Assembly: GCA_043421945.1 (NCBI GenBank) | Contig: JBHOGO010000010.1 | Location: forward strand, 1-64,000 | DNA length: 64,000 bases | Source: Thaumasiovibrio sp043421945 | GTDB lineage: Bacteria; Pseudomonadota; Gammaproteobacteria; Enterobacterales; Vibrionaceae | Reading direction: 5' to 3' | Shown: one piece after another, positions 53,866-63,396 of the stretch | Position numbering within the stretch: the stretch's first letter is position 1 | Layout: each line of letters starts with the position of its first letter | Made by a program: the position numbers and the translations under genes | Notes under the pieces: model-generated | Seen by the model: the letters and a program-made list of their open reading frames with translations, nothing else | What the model was told of the DNA's origin: nothing | Database searches by the model: none

Positions 53866-55452
53866 TTAAAGCGTTGTTTCGTTAGCCGTTAACTGTTGAG
53901 TCACGTGACGTGCGAAGCCACTGCCTGCTTCACGATAGACGTTAAAGGCAGCATCAACACCTTGTTCCAACAAGGTGTCAACTTCATCGTTGTATTGCGC
54001 AATAGCGGCAATTTTGCCTTGGTAATCGCGTGCCTTTATTTGCTCGAGCGCGTAGCTGTTCGCATGGCTATGGGGCATGGCGAGTAAGATGAGCTCCACT
54101 TGTTTTTTGGAAATGACCCTTTCCCAAAAATCGGGGTCATTGGCGTCCCCATGGATAACATTTCGTTGGTGGCGTTGATGATGATCGACAGTCTCTTCTC
54201 GTGTATCTACACCAATAATATTTTTATTCGAGCATAGATTCATTTCGTCATAAGCCCCTGTGCCTATACGGCCCATGCCGAGAATAAGAACATTAGCTTG
54301 CCCAAAATCAATGAGTTTATCTGCTTCGTTAAGGTGGTCTGCATCGTGCTCTTTTAACCACCGTCGACTCTTATCATAGAGGCGGTGGCCAGCATTATTG
54401 AGTGGTGCTGCAATAATGAAAGAGAGCGATACTGCCATTGCAATTGCCGCAAGGAGTTCACCTGGTAACCAACCGAGTTTGTAGGCTAAACCACCGACGA
54501 TAAGACCAAATTCGCTAAAGTTAAACAGAGTCAGGGTACCAAGTGTCGATGTTCGGAGTCTGTAACGGCATTGACGGAAAATGGTGAAATAGAAAATACC
54601 TTTGACTGGTAAAAGTAGTAAAAGCAGTAATGCGAAACCAAAGGCTTCGAGCGTTGGTGATTCAGCAAGTCCTATATTTAGAAAAAAGCAAACGAGGAAC
54701 AGCTCTTTCATATTAAATAGGGCTTTAGATAACTCAGATGCCTTTTTATGGCCAGCGAGTAACATCCCCATGATCAGGGCACCAAGATCAGGTTTGAGTC
54801 CAACATAGTTGAATAACCCAGCGCCGAGAACAAGAGCAAAACAAAACCCGAGTAAAACTAGCATCTCGCCATGGCCAGACTGGTCAAGTAATCGGAAAAA
54901 TAACGGACGTAAAAGAGGGAGAGCAAAAAGGGCAATCGCCGTTATTTCGGGCATTTTTCCAGTGGAAATGGTTAAGAAAAGGACGGCAAAGATGTCCTGC
55001 ATAACCAAAATACCGATGGCTAAGTTACCGTATGTGGCGTTGAGTTCACCCGTTTCTTGTAATACTTTGATGGCAAATACAGTACTGGAAAAAGAGAGCG
55101 CAAAACCAAGCAAAAGCAGTTGGCCAAATTCTAAATTTTCAACAAGTCCGATACCTAGCAGTTTTAGCAACCACATAGCACCTGCAAAAAAAGCCGTTGA
55201 AATCAGATTGTGAAGCGTTGCACCTCCCCAAATATCTCTGTTTAGTAGGGATTTTATATCGAGTTTAAGTCCAATGCTGAATAAGAGAAGCGTGACACCA
55301 AGATCAGCGAGAGTGTTTAGAAGTGGGGTTGAGTCATAGCCATAAACCTTTAGCGAAAAGCCGGCGACAAGAAAGCCGACAAGCGGTGGTAAATGACAAC
55401 GTAAAGCGATAAATCCTGCAATGAATGCAGAGATTAGGTATATCAGTTCCAT
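53866..55452 (-). CDS. CPA2-family cation:proton antiporter with TrkA-N domain
   Basis: A 528-residue membrane protein of the monovalent cation:proton antiporter-2 family (KefB/C, YbaL). About 12 membrane segments (1-360) are followed by a cytoplasmic Rossmann (RCK/TrkA-N) domain beginning VLILGMGRIGTGAYDEM, which binds NAD(H) or related ligands. It lacks the glutathione-binding tail of KefC. Probably exports K+ or Na+ in exchange for H+. Start MELIYLISAFIAGFIALR. Single gene on the minus strand. Confidence 0.88.
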   Translation of the reverse strand: MELIYLISAFIAGFIALRCHLPPLVGFLVAGFSLKVYGYDSTPLLNTLADLGVTLLLFSIGLKLDIKSLLNRDIWGGATLHNLISTAFFAGAMWLLKLLGIGLVENLEFGQLLLLGFALSFSSTVFAIKVLQETGELNATYGNLAIGILVMQDIFAVLFLTISTGKMPEITAIALFALPLLRPLFFRLLDQSGHGEMLVLLGFCFALVLGAGLFNYVGLKPDLGALIMGMLLAGHKKASELSKALFNMKELFLVCFFLNIGLAESPTLEAFGFALLLLLLLPVKGIFYFTIFRQCRYRLRTSTLGTLTLFNFSEFGLIVGGLAYKLGWLPGELLAAIAMAVSLSFIIAAPLNNAGHRLYDKSRRWLKEHDADHLNEADKLIDFGQANVLILGMGRIGTGAYDEMNLCSNKNIIGVDTREETVDHHQRHQRNVIHGDANDPDFWERVISKKQVELILLAMPHSHANSYALEQIKARDYQGKIAAIAQYNDEVDTLLEQGVDAAFNVYREAGSGFARHVTQQLTANETTL

Positions 55453-55528
55453 TGAAGCGTCCTAAGAAGTTACAGCACGTAAATTAATTGATTGTAAAGT
55501 GATCGTGCGACAGGAATATAGCATTAAA

Positions 55529-55554
55529 AAAGGCAGGTTTCTTTACCTGCCTTT
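55529..55554 (-). terminator. Terminator of nagBAC
   Basis: AAAGGCAGGT (55529-55538), 6-nt loop, ACCTGCCTTT (55545-55554); on the minus strand it ends in a T run. Confidence 0.88.
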
Positions 55555-55589
55555 GTTTTGAAGCGTCTGTTTTAAAGCGATATTAAGGC

Positions 55590-56810
55590 TTATGCGTGGT
55601 CTTCTAACATTCGTTGAAGTAGGAAACCGTTAAGCATGGCGCGTTTTACAATCGAAAACGATCCAATGGTTCGTTGACCATATAAGTCTGAGGTTGCTAG
55701 CACTAAGTTCGCATTAAAGTTACTCAACGACTGCGTTGTAATACAGCGTTCTATCGCAGGGAAAAGTATCTCTTTCGCATCTGTGATTTCACCCGCCAAA
55801 ACGATTTTTTGAGGGTTGAAAAGGTTGATGGTAATAGCAAGCGCTTTACCGAGATGGTTGCCGACTTTAACAATAACCTGTTTGGCTAGCTCATCTCCGT
55901 TATTGGCGGCACGGCAAATGCCGGCAATAGTGATGCTATCATGAGTTTGAAGTTCACTGTTAAAACCTTGAGAAAGCGCTTTTTCAACTTGTTCGATAAT
56001 GGCTGGGTTAGCTGCCACTGTTTCAAGGCAGCCAAAATTACCACATTGGCATTTATCACCGAGTGGATCTATTTGGATATGCCCAAGCTCACCGACGTTG
56101 CGGTTATGGCCTAGGAAAACTTGGCCATTGACGATAATACCTGCGCCTGTGCCGTTATGGACGCTAACAAGGATCGAGTCATGACAGTCTTTACTCGCGC
56201 CAAAGTAGTGCTCTGCCAGTGCGAGTGCTCGTATGTCATTGCCAACAAAGCTGGTGACGCCAAATTTATCACGCAACATGGAACCAAGCGGTAGTTTATC
56301 CACGTTGATATTCGGCATATATTCAACAATACCGGTTTCTGGGTCGATAAGACCTGGCAATGTAACGCCAACAGCGACAAGCTCGACGATATCACTTTTC
56401 ACTTGGGCAATGAACGTCTCAATTTGACTGAGTAGGCCTGCAACGAGCTCATCACTATTTTGGTAGTTGAACTTGTCATTCGTGCTCTTCAGTGCCTTAC
56501 CACTCAAATCATACAAAGTGAGGTCAATGTAGTTTCTCCCTACACGAACACATATAGCGTGAAAAGGCGTTGATTCTGTAGTGAGCGAGATGGCACGCCG
56601 ACCACCTGTTGATGCTTGTTGAGCGACCTCTTTGATGAGGCCGCGCTCAAGAAGCTGACGGGTAATTTTGGTGACGCTTGCTGGTGCTAGTTGACTGACT
56701 TCGGCAACTTGAATTCTGGAAATTGGCCCTTGTTGATCAATGAGCCTATACACCGCAGCGCTGTTAAGTTGCTTGACTAAATCTACGTTACCAATTTGTC
56801 CGTCAGTCAT
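55590..56810 (-). CDS. nagC: N-acetylglucosamine repressor NagC (ROK family)
   Basis: A 406-residue ROK regulator: winged helix near residues 12-65 (RIQVAEVSQLAPASVTKITRQLL) and a sugar-kinase-like domain with the zinc motif CQCGNFGCLE and GTGAGIIV. GlcNAc-6-phosphate relieves repression. It is the last gene of nagBAC and probably binds the 28-bp palindrome at 58904-58931. Two bases separate it from nagA. Confidence 0.96.
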   Translation of the reverse strand: MTDGQIGNVDLVKQLNSAAVYRLIDQQGPISRIQVAEVSQLAPASVTKITRQLLERGLIKEVAQQASTGGRRAISLTTESTPFHAICVRVGRNYIDLTLYDLSGKALKSTNDKFNYQNSDELVAGLLSQIETFIAQVKSDIVELVAVGVTLPGLIDPETGIVEYMPNINVDKLPLGSMLRDKFGVTSFVGNDIRALALAEHYFGASKDCHDSILVSVHNGTGAGIIVNGQVFLGHNRNVGELGHIQIDPLGDKCQCGNFGCLETVAANPAIIEQVEKALSQGFNSELQTHDSITIAGICRAANNGDELAKQVIVKVGNHLGKALAITINLFNPQKIVLAGEITDAKEILFPAIERCITTQSLSNFNANLVLATSDLYGQRTIGSFSIVKRAMLNGFLLQRMLEDHA

Positions 56811-56812
56811 AT

Positions 56813-57949
56813 TTAATTTTTCTCGTAATCACCGTTGACGACTGTCGCAAGAACATTGAAGTCACGATCAAAAATGGCTAAGTTAGCAACAAGCCCTTTT
56901 TTGATAGCGCCAAGTTTGTTGTCGGCACCAATAGCACGTGCTGCGTACAGCGTTGCCATTCGTAGTGCTTCGTCCAGTGCGATACCTGCATGTTCTACAC
57001 TATTTTGAACAGCTTCGATCATTGTTAGTGCAGAACCACCAAGTGTACCGTTTTCATCAATACACTTGCCATCTCGGTAATATACTTTCTTCCCGACAAA
57101 AATAAAGTGATCCATGTCAGCACCTGCTGGAGCTGTGGCATCGGTCACTAAAACAAGCTTATCTCCTTTGATCTTATGAGCGAGTCGGATATTGGCATAA
57201 TCAACATGAAATCCATCAGCAATGACACCGGCATATACTTCTGGGGTATCGTAGATTGCACCAACCATACCTGGTTCACGGCCCATCATTGGGGTCATTG
57301 CGTTGAATAAGTGAGTAGCAAAAGACACCCCCGCTTCAAAGCCTTGACGTGCTTCTTGATAAGTCGCATTCGTATGACCTGCCGAAACTACGACGCCAGC
57401 TCGTGTTAACTTCTCAATATGTTCAGTCGGTGTTTGTTCTGGTGCAAGTGTGACCTTCGATACGACATCCGCATTTTGGCAAATAAGCTCAATCATTGCG
57501 TCATCTGAACGGCGGATAAAGTCTGGGCTGTGAATGCCTTTCTTTAATACGTTCAAATATGGCCCTTCTAGGTGAAGACCTAGAGAGTGATTTTTGTACT
57601 GTGCGTGATAAGCTTTTGCCGCTTCAATAGCATTACGCATATCTTCGTCAGAAGAGGTAATTAGCGTAGGCAGAAAGCTCGTACAGCCAGACTGTAAATT
57701 TGCACGATGCATAATGTGCATTGTTTCTGGTGTGATTTCGTCATTGAGCATGACGCCGCCACAACCATTAAGCTGTAGATCGATAAAGCCAGGACTGAGG
57801 TTTGCGCCATCAAGATCGATGGTTTCAATTCCTTCTGGTAAATCGGTTACTTTGACGACTGAGTGGATATGACCGCCGTCCACAAGGACGGCGTGATTAT
57901 CCAGCACATCGCTACCAGTAAAAATACGACAATGGGTAAGCGCGTACAT
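56813..57949 (-). CDS. nagA: N-acetylglucosamine-6-phosphate deacetylase
   Basis: A 378-residue amidohydrolase that removes acetate from GlcNAc-6-phosphate. Motifs: PGFIDLQLNGCGG, LHLEGPYLN (metal Glu), SAGHTNATY and LVTDATAPAG (catalytic Asp). AAGGAT lies before the ATG. Nine bases after nagB. Confidence 0.97.
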   Translation of the reverse strand: MYALTHCRIFTGSDVLDNHAVLVDGGHIHSVVKVTDLPEGIETIDLDGANLSPGFIDLQLNGCGGVMLNDEITPETMHIMHRANLQSGCTSFLPTLITSSDEDMRNAIEAAKAYHAQYKNHSLGLHLEGPYLNVLKKGIHSPDFIRRSDDAMIELICQNADVVSKVTLAPEQTPTEHIEKLTRAGVVVSAGHTNATYQEARQGFEAGVSFATHLFNAMTPMMGREPGMVGAIYDTPEVYAGVIADGFHVDYANIRLAHKIKGDKLVLVTDATAPAGADMDHFIFVGKKVYYRDGKCIDENGTLGGSALTMIEAVQNSVEHAGIALDEALRMATLYAARAIGADNKLGAIKKGLVANLAIFDRDFNVLATVVNGDYEKN

Positions 57950-57958
57950 GGAATATCC

Positions 57959-58759
57959 TTATAAATGGTTAATATTTTCCGCTTCCAATTCTTGGAAGTA
58001 TTTGACTGTTTTCACTTTTAGCTCTTGTGTTGATGGCTCGTCACAGACAATCATCGACTTAGGGTGAAGCTGAAGTGCTGATACTGTCCACAGGTGATTC
58101 ACTGAGCCTTCAACAGCTGCTTCTAGCGCAAGTGCTTTATTGTGGCCAGTAACTAAAATCATGATTTCTTCAGAATCTAACAGTGTACCAACACCAATAG
58201 TAAGCGCATATTTAGGAACTTGCTCAATATCACCATCAAAGAAACGAGAGTTAGCAATACGTGTGTCTGCTGTTAGTGTCTTGATGCGAGTTCGTGATGC
58301 GAGAGAAGATGCTGGTTCATTGAAAGCAATGTGACCATCGTTACCCACGCCACCCATAAATAAATTGATACGGCCGTAAGATTTAATTTTATCTTCGTAG
58401 CGTTGGCATTCTGCCTCATGGTCATCAGTGTTGCCATTTAGCAAGTTGATGTTTTCTTCTTGCATATCAACATGATTGAAGAAATTTTTATACATAAAGC
58501 TATGATAAGATTCTGGATGCTCTGGGGGAATACCAATGTACTCATCCATATTGAAAGTAACCACGTTTTTGAAGCTTACTTCGCCCTGGTTATAAAGTTC
58601 AATAAGACGCTTATAAGTAGCGGTTGGTGTACCACCTGTTGGCAGCCCCAAAACGAATGGACGCTCCGCTGTTGGCTGGAAAGCATTGATTCTGTCTGCA
58701 ATGTAACGTGCTGACCATAGACCAACGTACTCGGCTTTAGATAACGGAATAAGTCTCAC
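57959..58759 (-). CDS. nagB: Glucosamine-6-phosphate deaminase
   Basis: A 266-residue isomerase/deaminase giving fructose-6-phosphate and ammonia. RLIPLSKAEYVG at the start, LGLPTGGTP and FNMDEY mark the active site. The start is a GTG at 58759 with GAGGT six bases upstream, giving the usual 266 residues; the ATG at 58774 overlaps that ribosome site. First gene of nagBAC, facing nagE. Confidence 0.96.
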   Translation of the reverse strand: MRLIPLSKAEYVGLWSARYIADRINAFQPTAERPFVLGLPTGGTPTATYKRLIELYNQGEVSFKNVVTFNMDEYIGIPPEHPESYHSFMYKNFFNHVDMQEENINLLNGNTDDHEAECQRYEDKIKSYGRINLFMGGVGNDGHIAFNEPASSLASRTRIKTLTADTRIANSRFFDGDIEQVPKYALTIGVGTLLDSEEIMILVTGHNKALALEAAVEGSVNHLWTVSALQLHPKSMIVCDEPSTQELKVKTVKYFQELEAENINHL

Positions 58760-58878
58760 GGTGATACCTCTCAATGAACAAATTTTGGATTGATTGTAGC
58801 TCTGATACTTGATTAATTCGAATCATAAAATAAGTTTTATGATCTGGCTAGCAAAATCGTCTCATTTTGCTGCTCACT

Positions 58879-58894
58879 GGTGATAAAGATCACA
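58879..58894. promoter_or_regulatory. CRP site in the nagB-nagE control region
   Basis: GGTGATAAAGATCACA, one mismatch to TGTGA-N6-TCACA; next to the NagC palindrome, as in E. coli nag control. Confidence 0.65.
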
Positions 58895-58903
58895 AATGAA
58901 AAC

Positions 58904-58931
58904 CTTTTAATTTGCGGGGCGAAATTAAAAG
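58904..58931. promoter_or_regulatory. NagC operator
   Basis: CTTTTAATTT (58904-58913), 8 bases, AAATTAAAAG (58922-58931): a perfect 10-bp inverted repeat between divergent nagB and nagE, with a GC-rich centre as in NagC sites. Confidence 0.75.
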
Positions 58932-58954
58932 AATACACTGCAAATAACTTAATC

Positions 58955-58976
58955 GGATAACAAAAATAAGTTATCC
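58955..58976. promoter_or_regulatory. Second inverted repeat before nagE
   Basis: GGATAAC (58955-58961), 8 A/T bases, GTTATCC (58970-58976). Either a hairpin in the nagE leader or another protein site. Confidence 0.5.
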
Positions 58977-59008
58977 ATCGATTCTGAGAGAACACAGGGG
59001 GAAACATA

Positions 59009-60499
59009 GTGAATATTCTTGGATATTTTCAAAAAGTCGGTAAAGCGTTGATGGTACCAGTTGCCACGCTGCCTGCTGCAGCAATCTTAATGGGTATCGG
59101 TTACTGGATTGATCCGGTTTCATGGGGTGGCGACAGCAAACTTGCAGCATTCCTCATTCAAGCGGGTGCAGCAATTATTGATAACATGTCATGGCTATTT
59201 GCCGTGGGTGTTGCTTACGGGATGTCTAAAGACAAAGACGGTGCAGCTGCACTGGCTGGTCTTGTTATGATGTACGTTGTGACTAAACTGCTTTCACCAG
59301 GAGCAGTAGCACAAATTCAGGGTATTGATCCAGGTGAAGTTCCTGCGGCGTTTGGCCGTATCCAAAACCAGTTCGTTGGTATTCTGGTTGGTATTATTTC
59401 TGCGGAATTGTACAACCGTTTTTCTAGTGTGGAACTGCATAAAGCACTCGCTTTCTTCTCAGGTAAGCGTTTAGTTCCTATTCTATCTTCGATTGCTGGT
59501 ATTGCACTGTCTTTTGTTCTGCTTTACATCTGGCCAGCAGTTTACGGTGGTCTAGTAAACTTTGGTGAAGGTATCCAAAGCATGGGTGAGTTGGGTGCTG
59601 GTATCTATGCATTCTTCAACCGTTTGCTCATTCCTGTTGGTCTGCACCATGCATTAAACTCAGTTTTCTGGTTTGACGTCGCGGGCATTAACGATATCCC
59701 TAACTTCTTGGGTGGTGCAAAGTCTATTGAAGAAGGTGTTGCAACAATTGGCGTTACTGGTATGTACCAGGCTGGTTTCTTCCCAATCATGATGTTTGGC
59801 CTACCAGGTGCTGCTTTGGCTATGTACCATACTTCTAAGTCAGAGAACAAAGATCGCGTTGCTTCGATTATGATTGCTGCAGGTTTTGCATCATTCTTTA
59901 CTGGTGTTACTGAGCCACTAGAATTCTCTTTCATGTTCCTAGCACCTGCTTTGTATGTATTGCACGCTGTATTAACCGGTATTTCTGTATACATTGCAGC
60001 TTCTATGCAGTGGGTGGCAGGTTTTGGTTTCTCTGCTGGCTTCGTTGACTTGTTCCTATCAACGCGTAACCCACTAGCCATTAATTGGTACATGTTGGTT
60101 GCTCAAGGCTTTGTATTCTTCGGTCTTTATTACGCTGTTTTCCGTGCTGTAATCCAGAAGTTCAACCTGAAAACACCTGGTCGTGAAGATGATGAAGCAT
60201 CTGAAGGTGCTGGTTCAGCAAGCGCTGAAACGGGTGAGCTGGCTAAGCAATATCTTAAAGCATTGGGTGGTCACGATAACCTAACTAACATTGACGCATG
60301 TATCACACGTCTTCGTTTGACACTTAAAGATCAGAGCGTGATCGATGAGAAAACACTTAAAGCACTAGGTGCGATGGGTGTGGTTAAACTAGGTCCTAAT
60401 AACCTGCAAGTTATCCTTGGTCCTTTAGCTGAAATCATCGCGGGTGAAATGAAAAGCATCCCTGCGGGTGAAGACTTAACAGCCGTTCAACTTCCATAG
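59009..60499 (+). CDS. nagE: GlcNAc-specific PTS permease, IIC-IIB
   Basis: A 496-residue PTS transporter: IIC membrane domain (about 1-385) and IIB domain with the phosphorylated Cys431 in NIDACITRLRL. The IIA domain carried by E. coli NagE (about 650 residues) is missing, so phosphate must come from another IIA protein. The start is GTG at 59009 with AGGGGGA upstream. It imports GlcNAc as GlcNAc-6-phosphate for NagA. Divergent from nagBAC. Confidence 0.96.
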   Translation: MNILGYFQKVGKALMVPVATLPAAAILMGIGYWIDPVSWGGDSKLAAFLIQAGAAIIDNMSWLFAVGVAYGMSKDKDGAAALAGLVMMYVVTKLLSPGAVAQIQGIDPGEVPAAFGRIQNQFVGILVGIISAELYNRFSSVELHKALAFFSGKRLVPILSSIAGIALSFVLLYIWPAVYGGLVNFGEGIQSMGELGAGIYAFFNRLLIPVGLHHALNSVFWFDVAGINDIPNFLGGAKSIEEGVATIGVTGMYQAGFFPIMMFGLPGAALAMYHTSKSENKDRVASIMIAAGFASFFTGVTEPLEFSFMFLAPALYVLHAVLTGISVYIAASMQWVAGFGFSAGFVDLFLSTRNPLAINWYMLVAQGFVFFGLYYAVFRAVIQKFNLKTPGREDDEASEGAGSASAETGELAKQYLKALGGHDNLTNIDACITRLRLTLKDQSVIDEKTLKALGAMGVVKLGPNNLQVILGPLAEIIAGEMKSIPAGEDLTAVQLP

Positions 60500-60515
60500 T
60501 AGTTATCGGCTTATC

Positions 60516-60596
60516 AAGCGGCCTCGTGAGAGGCCGCTTCTTTATAAATAGTGTAAGCAGTGAGTGGTTGCTTACTGTACTGTTTATAAAGAAGCG
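60516..60596 (+). terminator. Overlapping, mutually exclusive hairpins after nagE
   Basis: Stem A: AAGCGGCCTC (60516-60525)/GAGGCCGCTT (60530-60539). Stem B: CGCTTCTTTATAAA (60535-60548)/TTTATAAAGAAGCG (60583-60596) with an inner stem GTAAGCA/TGCTTAC (60553-60575). They share 60535-60539, so only one can form fully. Confidence 0.7.
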
Positions 60597-60880
60597 CTTC
60601 GTATTGTTTAACGACAAGAGAAGGTTTCAACAAAGTAGAGACAACTTTGTATTAGTGCACTTATTTCGATAAGGGTTACTGATAAATCGTCTATTCCTGA
60701 GTGAATGTTGTGTTTTTGGCTTTCATTGTGATTGCCTCGATTTCTTTCTACCCGCCTAAGGCGGGTTTTTTTTGCTCATCTGGCACTGAAAGGGTAGGTA
60801 ATAGTTGAGTCTACCGCCGATATTGTGGATCATAGAGGGATTATTCGATTTTTAGACTGAACACACGTGAGGTGTACTTG
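60597..60880. other. Intergenic region with isolated terminator
   Basis: About 280 bases. ACCCGCC (60750-60756), TAA, GGCGGGT (60760-60766) and a T run form a strong terminator with no gene directly before it; it may end nagE read-through or a small RNA. The glnS promoter must lie near 60780-60860. Confidence 0.6.
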
Positions 60881-62545
60881 ATGAGTGATTCTGAAGCTCG
60901 TCCAACCAACTTTATTCGCAACATCATTGATGCGGATTTAGGCAGTGGCAAACATAACAGCGTTCATACTCGTTTCCCGCCAGAGCCAAATGGCTATCTT
61001 CATATCGGGCACGCTAAATCCATTTGCTTGAACTTTGGGATTGCTCAGGATTACCAAGGGCAGTGCAATCTGCGGTTTGACGATACGAACCCAGAGAAAG
61101 AAGACATTGAGTACGTTGATTCCATCAAGAATGATGTGCAATGGTTAGGTTTTCAGTGGGATGGCGATATCTGCTACTCATCGAACTATTTCGATGCGCT
61201 TTATGGTTATGCCGTCGAGCTGATTGAAAAAGGCCTTGCGTATGTTGAAGAGCTTAGCCCTGAAGAAATGCGTGAGTACCGTGGTACATTAACGCAGCCA
61301 GGTAAACATAGCCCTTACCGAGATCGTAGCGTTGAAGACAACCTAGCGTTGTTTGAAAAAATGCGTGCTGGCGAATTTGAAGAAGGTAGTGTTTGCCTGC
61401 GTGCGAAGATCGACATGGCCTCTTCATTCATGGTTATGCGTGATCCAGTTCTGTATCGTGTGCGTTTTGCTCATCACCATCAAACGGGTGATAAGTGGTG
61501 TATCTATCCAATGTACGACTTTACGCACTGTATTTCTGATGCGCTCGAAGGCATTACACACTCATTGTGCACATTGGAATTCCAAGATAATCGCCGTTTA
61601 TATGATTGGGTACTGGATAACATTTCTATTGACTGCCAACCTCGTCAATATGAATTTAGCCGCCTGAACTTAGAATATACAGTGATGTCAAAGCGTAAGC
61701 TGAATCAACTGGTTACTGATAACCTAGTAAACGGTTGGGATGATCCACGTATGTTGACTATCTCTGGTCTTCGTCGTCGTGGTTTCACATCAGCTTCTAT
61801 TCGTGAGTTTTGTAAGCGCATTGGTGTCACAAAGCAAGATAACATGATTGAGATGAGCTCTCTTGAGTCGTGTGTTCGTGATGATCTGAACGAGAATGCT
61901 CCGCGTGCGATGGCTGTGCTTGATCCTATTAAATTAGTGATTGAAAACTTCGACGGTGATGCTGAAACACTGACGGTTGCTAACCATCCGAATAAGCCAG
62001 AAATGGGCACTCGTGAAGTACCGTTTACGCGCGAAGTTTATATCGAGCGTGATGACTTCCGTGAAGAAGCAAACAAAAAGTACAAGCGTTTGGTGCTGGG
62101 TAAGGAAGTGCGTTTACGTGGCGCTTACGTGGTGAAAGCTGAGCGTATCGAAAAAGATGAAGCCGGAAATATCACGACTATCTTCTGTACTTACGATGCT
62201 GACACGTTGGGTCAAAACCCTGCGGATGGCCGTAAAGTCAAAGGTGTGATTCACTGGGTTTCTGCGACTGAAGGCCTTCCTGCAGAGATTCGTTTATACG
62301 ATCGCCTGTTTACGGTGCCTAATCCTGCAGCGGAAGAGGACTTCGTTTCTGTGATTAACCCAGAGTCTTTAACGGTTAAGCAAGGTGTCGTTGAGCCATC
62401 ATTGGCTGAAGCACAACCAGAAGCAGCTTATCAATTTGAGCGTACTGGTTATTTCTGTGCGGATAATAAAGATTCTTCTGCTGATGCACTCGTCTTTAAC
62501 CGTACCGTTGGTCTTCGTGATACATGGGCGAAGATTGGCGACTAA
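60881..62545 (+). CDS. glnS: Glutaminyl-tRNA synthetase
   Basis: A 554-residue class I synthetase (E. coli 554): HIGH site PPEPNGYLHIGHAKS and KMSKS site VMSKRK. ATG 60881 follows GAGGT by 8 bases; the frame from GTG 60872 is not needed. It charges tRNA-Gln. A terminator follows, shared with fur. Confidence 0.98.
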   Translation: MSDSEARPTNFIRNIIDADLGSGKHNSVHTRFPPEPNGYLHIGHAKSICLNFGIAQDYQGQCNLRFDDTNPEKEDIEYVDSIKNDVQWLGFQWDGDICYSSNYFDALYGYAVELIEKGLAYVEELSPEEMREYRGTLTQPGKHSPYRDRSVEDNLALFEKMRAGEFEEGSVCLRAKIDMASSFMVMRDPVLYRVRFAHHHQTGDKWCIYPMYDFTHCISDALEGITHSLCTLEFQDNRRLYDWVLDNISIDCQPRQYEFSRLNLEYTVMSKRKLNQLVTDNLVNGWDDPRMLTISGLRRRGFTSASIREFCKRIGVTKQDNMIEMSSLESCVRDDLNENAPRAMAVLDPIKLVIENFDGDAETLTVANHPNKPEMGTREVPFTREVYIERDDFREEANKKYKRLVLGKEVRLRGAYVVKAERIEKDEAGNITTIFCTYDADTLGQNPADGRKVKGVIHWVSATEGLPAEIRLYDRLFTVPNPAAEEDFVSVINPESLTVKQGVVEPSLAEAQPEAAYQFERTGYFCADNKDSSADALVFNRTVGLRDTWAKIGD

Positions 62546-62570
62546 AAACTTTTGCTTATGCCAAAAGACA

Positions 62571-62598
62571 AAAACCAGCCAATAGGCTGGTTTTTTTA
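62571..62598. terminator. Bidirectional terminator of glnS and fur
   Basis: AAAACCAGCC (62571-62580), AATA loop, GGCTGGTTTT (62585-62594), A and T runs on both sides. Confidence 0.92.
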
Positions 62599-62615
62599 CA
62601 TCTAAACGTTATGCA

Positions 62616-63062
62616 TTATTTAACGTCATGAAGTGTTCCGTCTTCGTTGCAATTACCTTCCAAGCAATGTCCATAAAGGTAAAGGCTATGGTTAGTGAGA
62701 CGAACGTTAAATGATTCTGCGATTTCACGCTGGCGTGTCTCAATGATTTCATCTGAGAACTCAATCACTTTCCCACAGTCTAAACAAACTAAGTGATCAT
62801 GGTGATGCTGTGTCGCTAGCTCAAATACTGACTTACCACCTTCAAAGTGGTGACGTGTGACGATTCCTGCGTCATCAAACTGGTTTAGCACTCGATATAC
62901 AGTGGCCAGTCCAATTTCTTCGCCAATATCAATCAGCTTTTTATACAGATCTTCTGCACTGATATGCTGGCAATCTGGTTCTTGGAGCACTTCCAATATC
63001 TTCAAGCGAGGCAAGGTAACTTTCAGGCCTGCTTGCTTAAGTGCTTGGTTATTATCTGACAT
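62616..63062 (-). CDS. fur: Ferric uptake regulator Fur
   Basis: A 148-residue metalloregulator: winged helix (LKILEVLQEPDCQHISAEDLY), HHHDHLVCLDCGKV with the structural-zinc cysteine pair and CLEGNC near the end. It represses iron uptake genes with Fe(II). Minus strand, single gene, between glnS and fldA as in vibrios. Confidence 0.98.
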   Translation of the reverse strand: MSDNNQALKQAGLKVTLPRLKILEVLQEPDCQHISAEDLYKKLIDIGEEIGLATVYRVLNQFDDAGIVTRHHFEGGKSVFELATQHHHDHLVCLDCGKVIEFSDEIIETRQREIAESFNVRLTNHSLYLYGHCLEGNCNEDGTLHDVK

Positions 63063-63396
63063 TTGACTTTCCTGTTGGCTAGCTACGAATTGTTCGCAGT
63101 AGTCTTTAGTATAGCAGCCATTATAAGTGAGCTGATGCCAACAATAAACCTTGATTCTGTAGGATTATTCGCGTTTTTTGTTAAAACTACCGTGTGACTA
63201 ATTTTTATAAACAACAAAATATTCAGGCAAGAACAGATTGTAACTAATTGATGGTGCATTGAAAGGGAGGCGGGTTCAAGTTTAGATGTGAGGAGAGGGC
63301 ACAGCAATACGTTAATAAAATATAAAGATATAAAAACGCCGCTAAAGTCAGGGTAGCGGCGTTATTCATTCAATATCTTTCTAGCTGGACTAGCGA
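63063..63396. promoter_or_regulatory. fur upstream region
   Basis: About 330 bases holding the fur promoter and the fldA terminator. No convincing Fur box was seen by eye. Confidence 0.4.
63335..63363 (-). terminator. fldA terminator
   Basis: AACGCCGCTA (63335-63344), 9-nt loop, TAGCGGCGTT (63354-63363); T run on the minus strand. Confidence 0.88.

Noticed and set aside
63063..63396. Fur box for autoregulation
   Set aside because: No GATAATGATAATCATTATC-like stretch could be found by eye.
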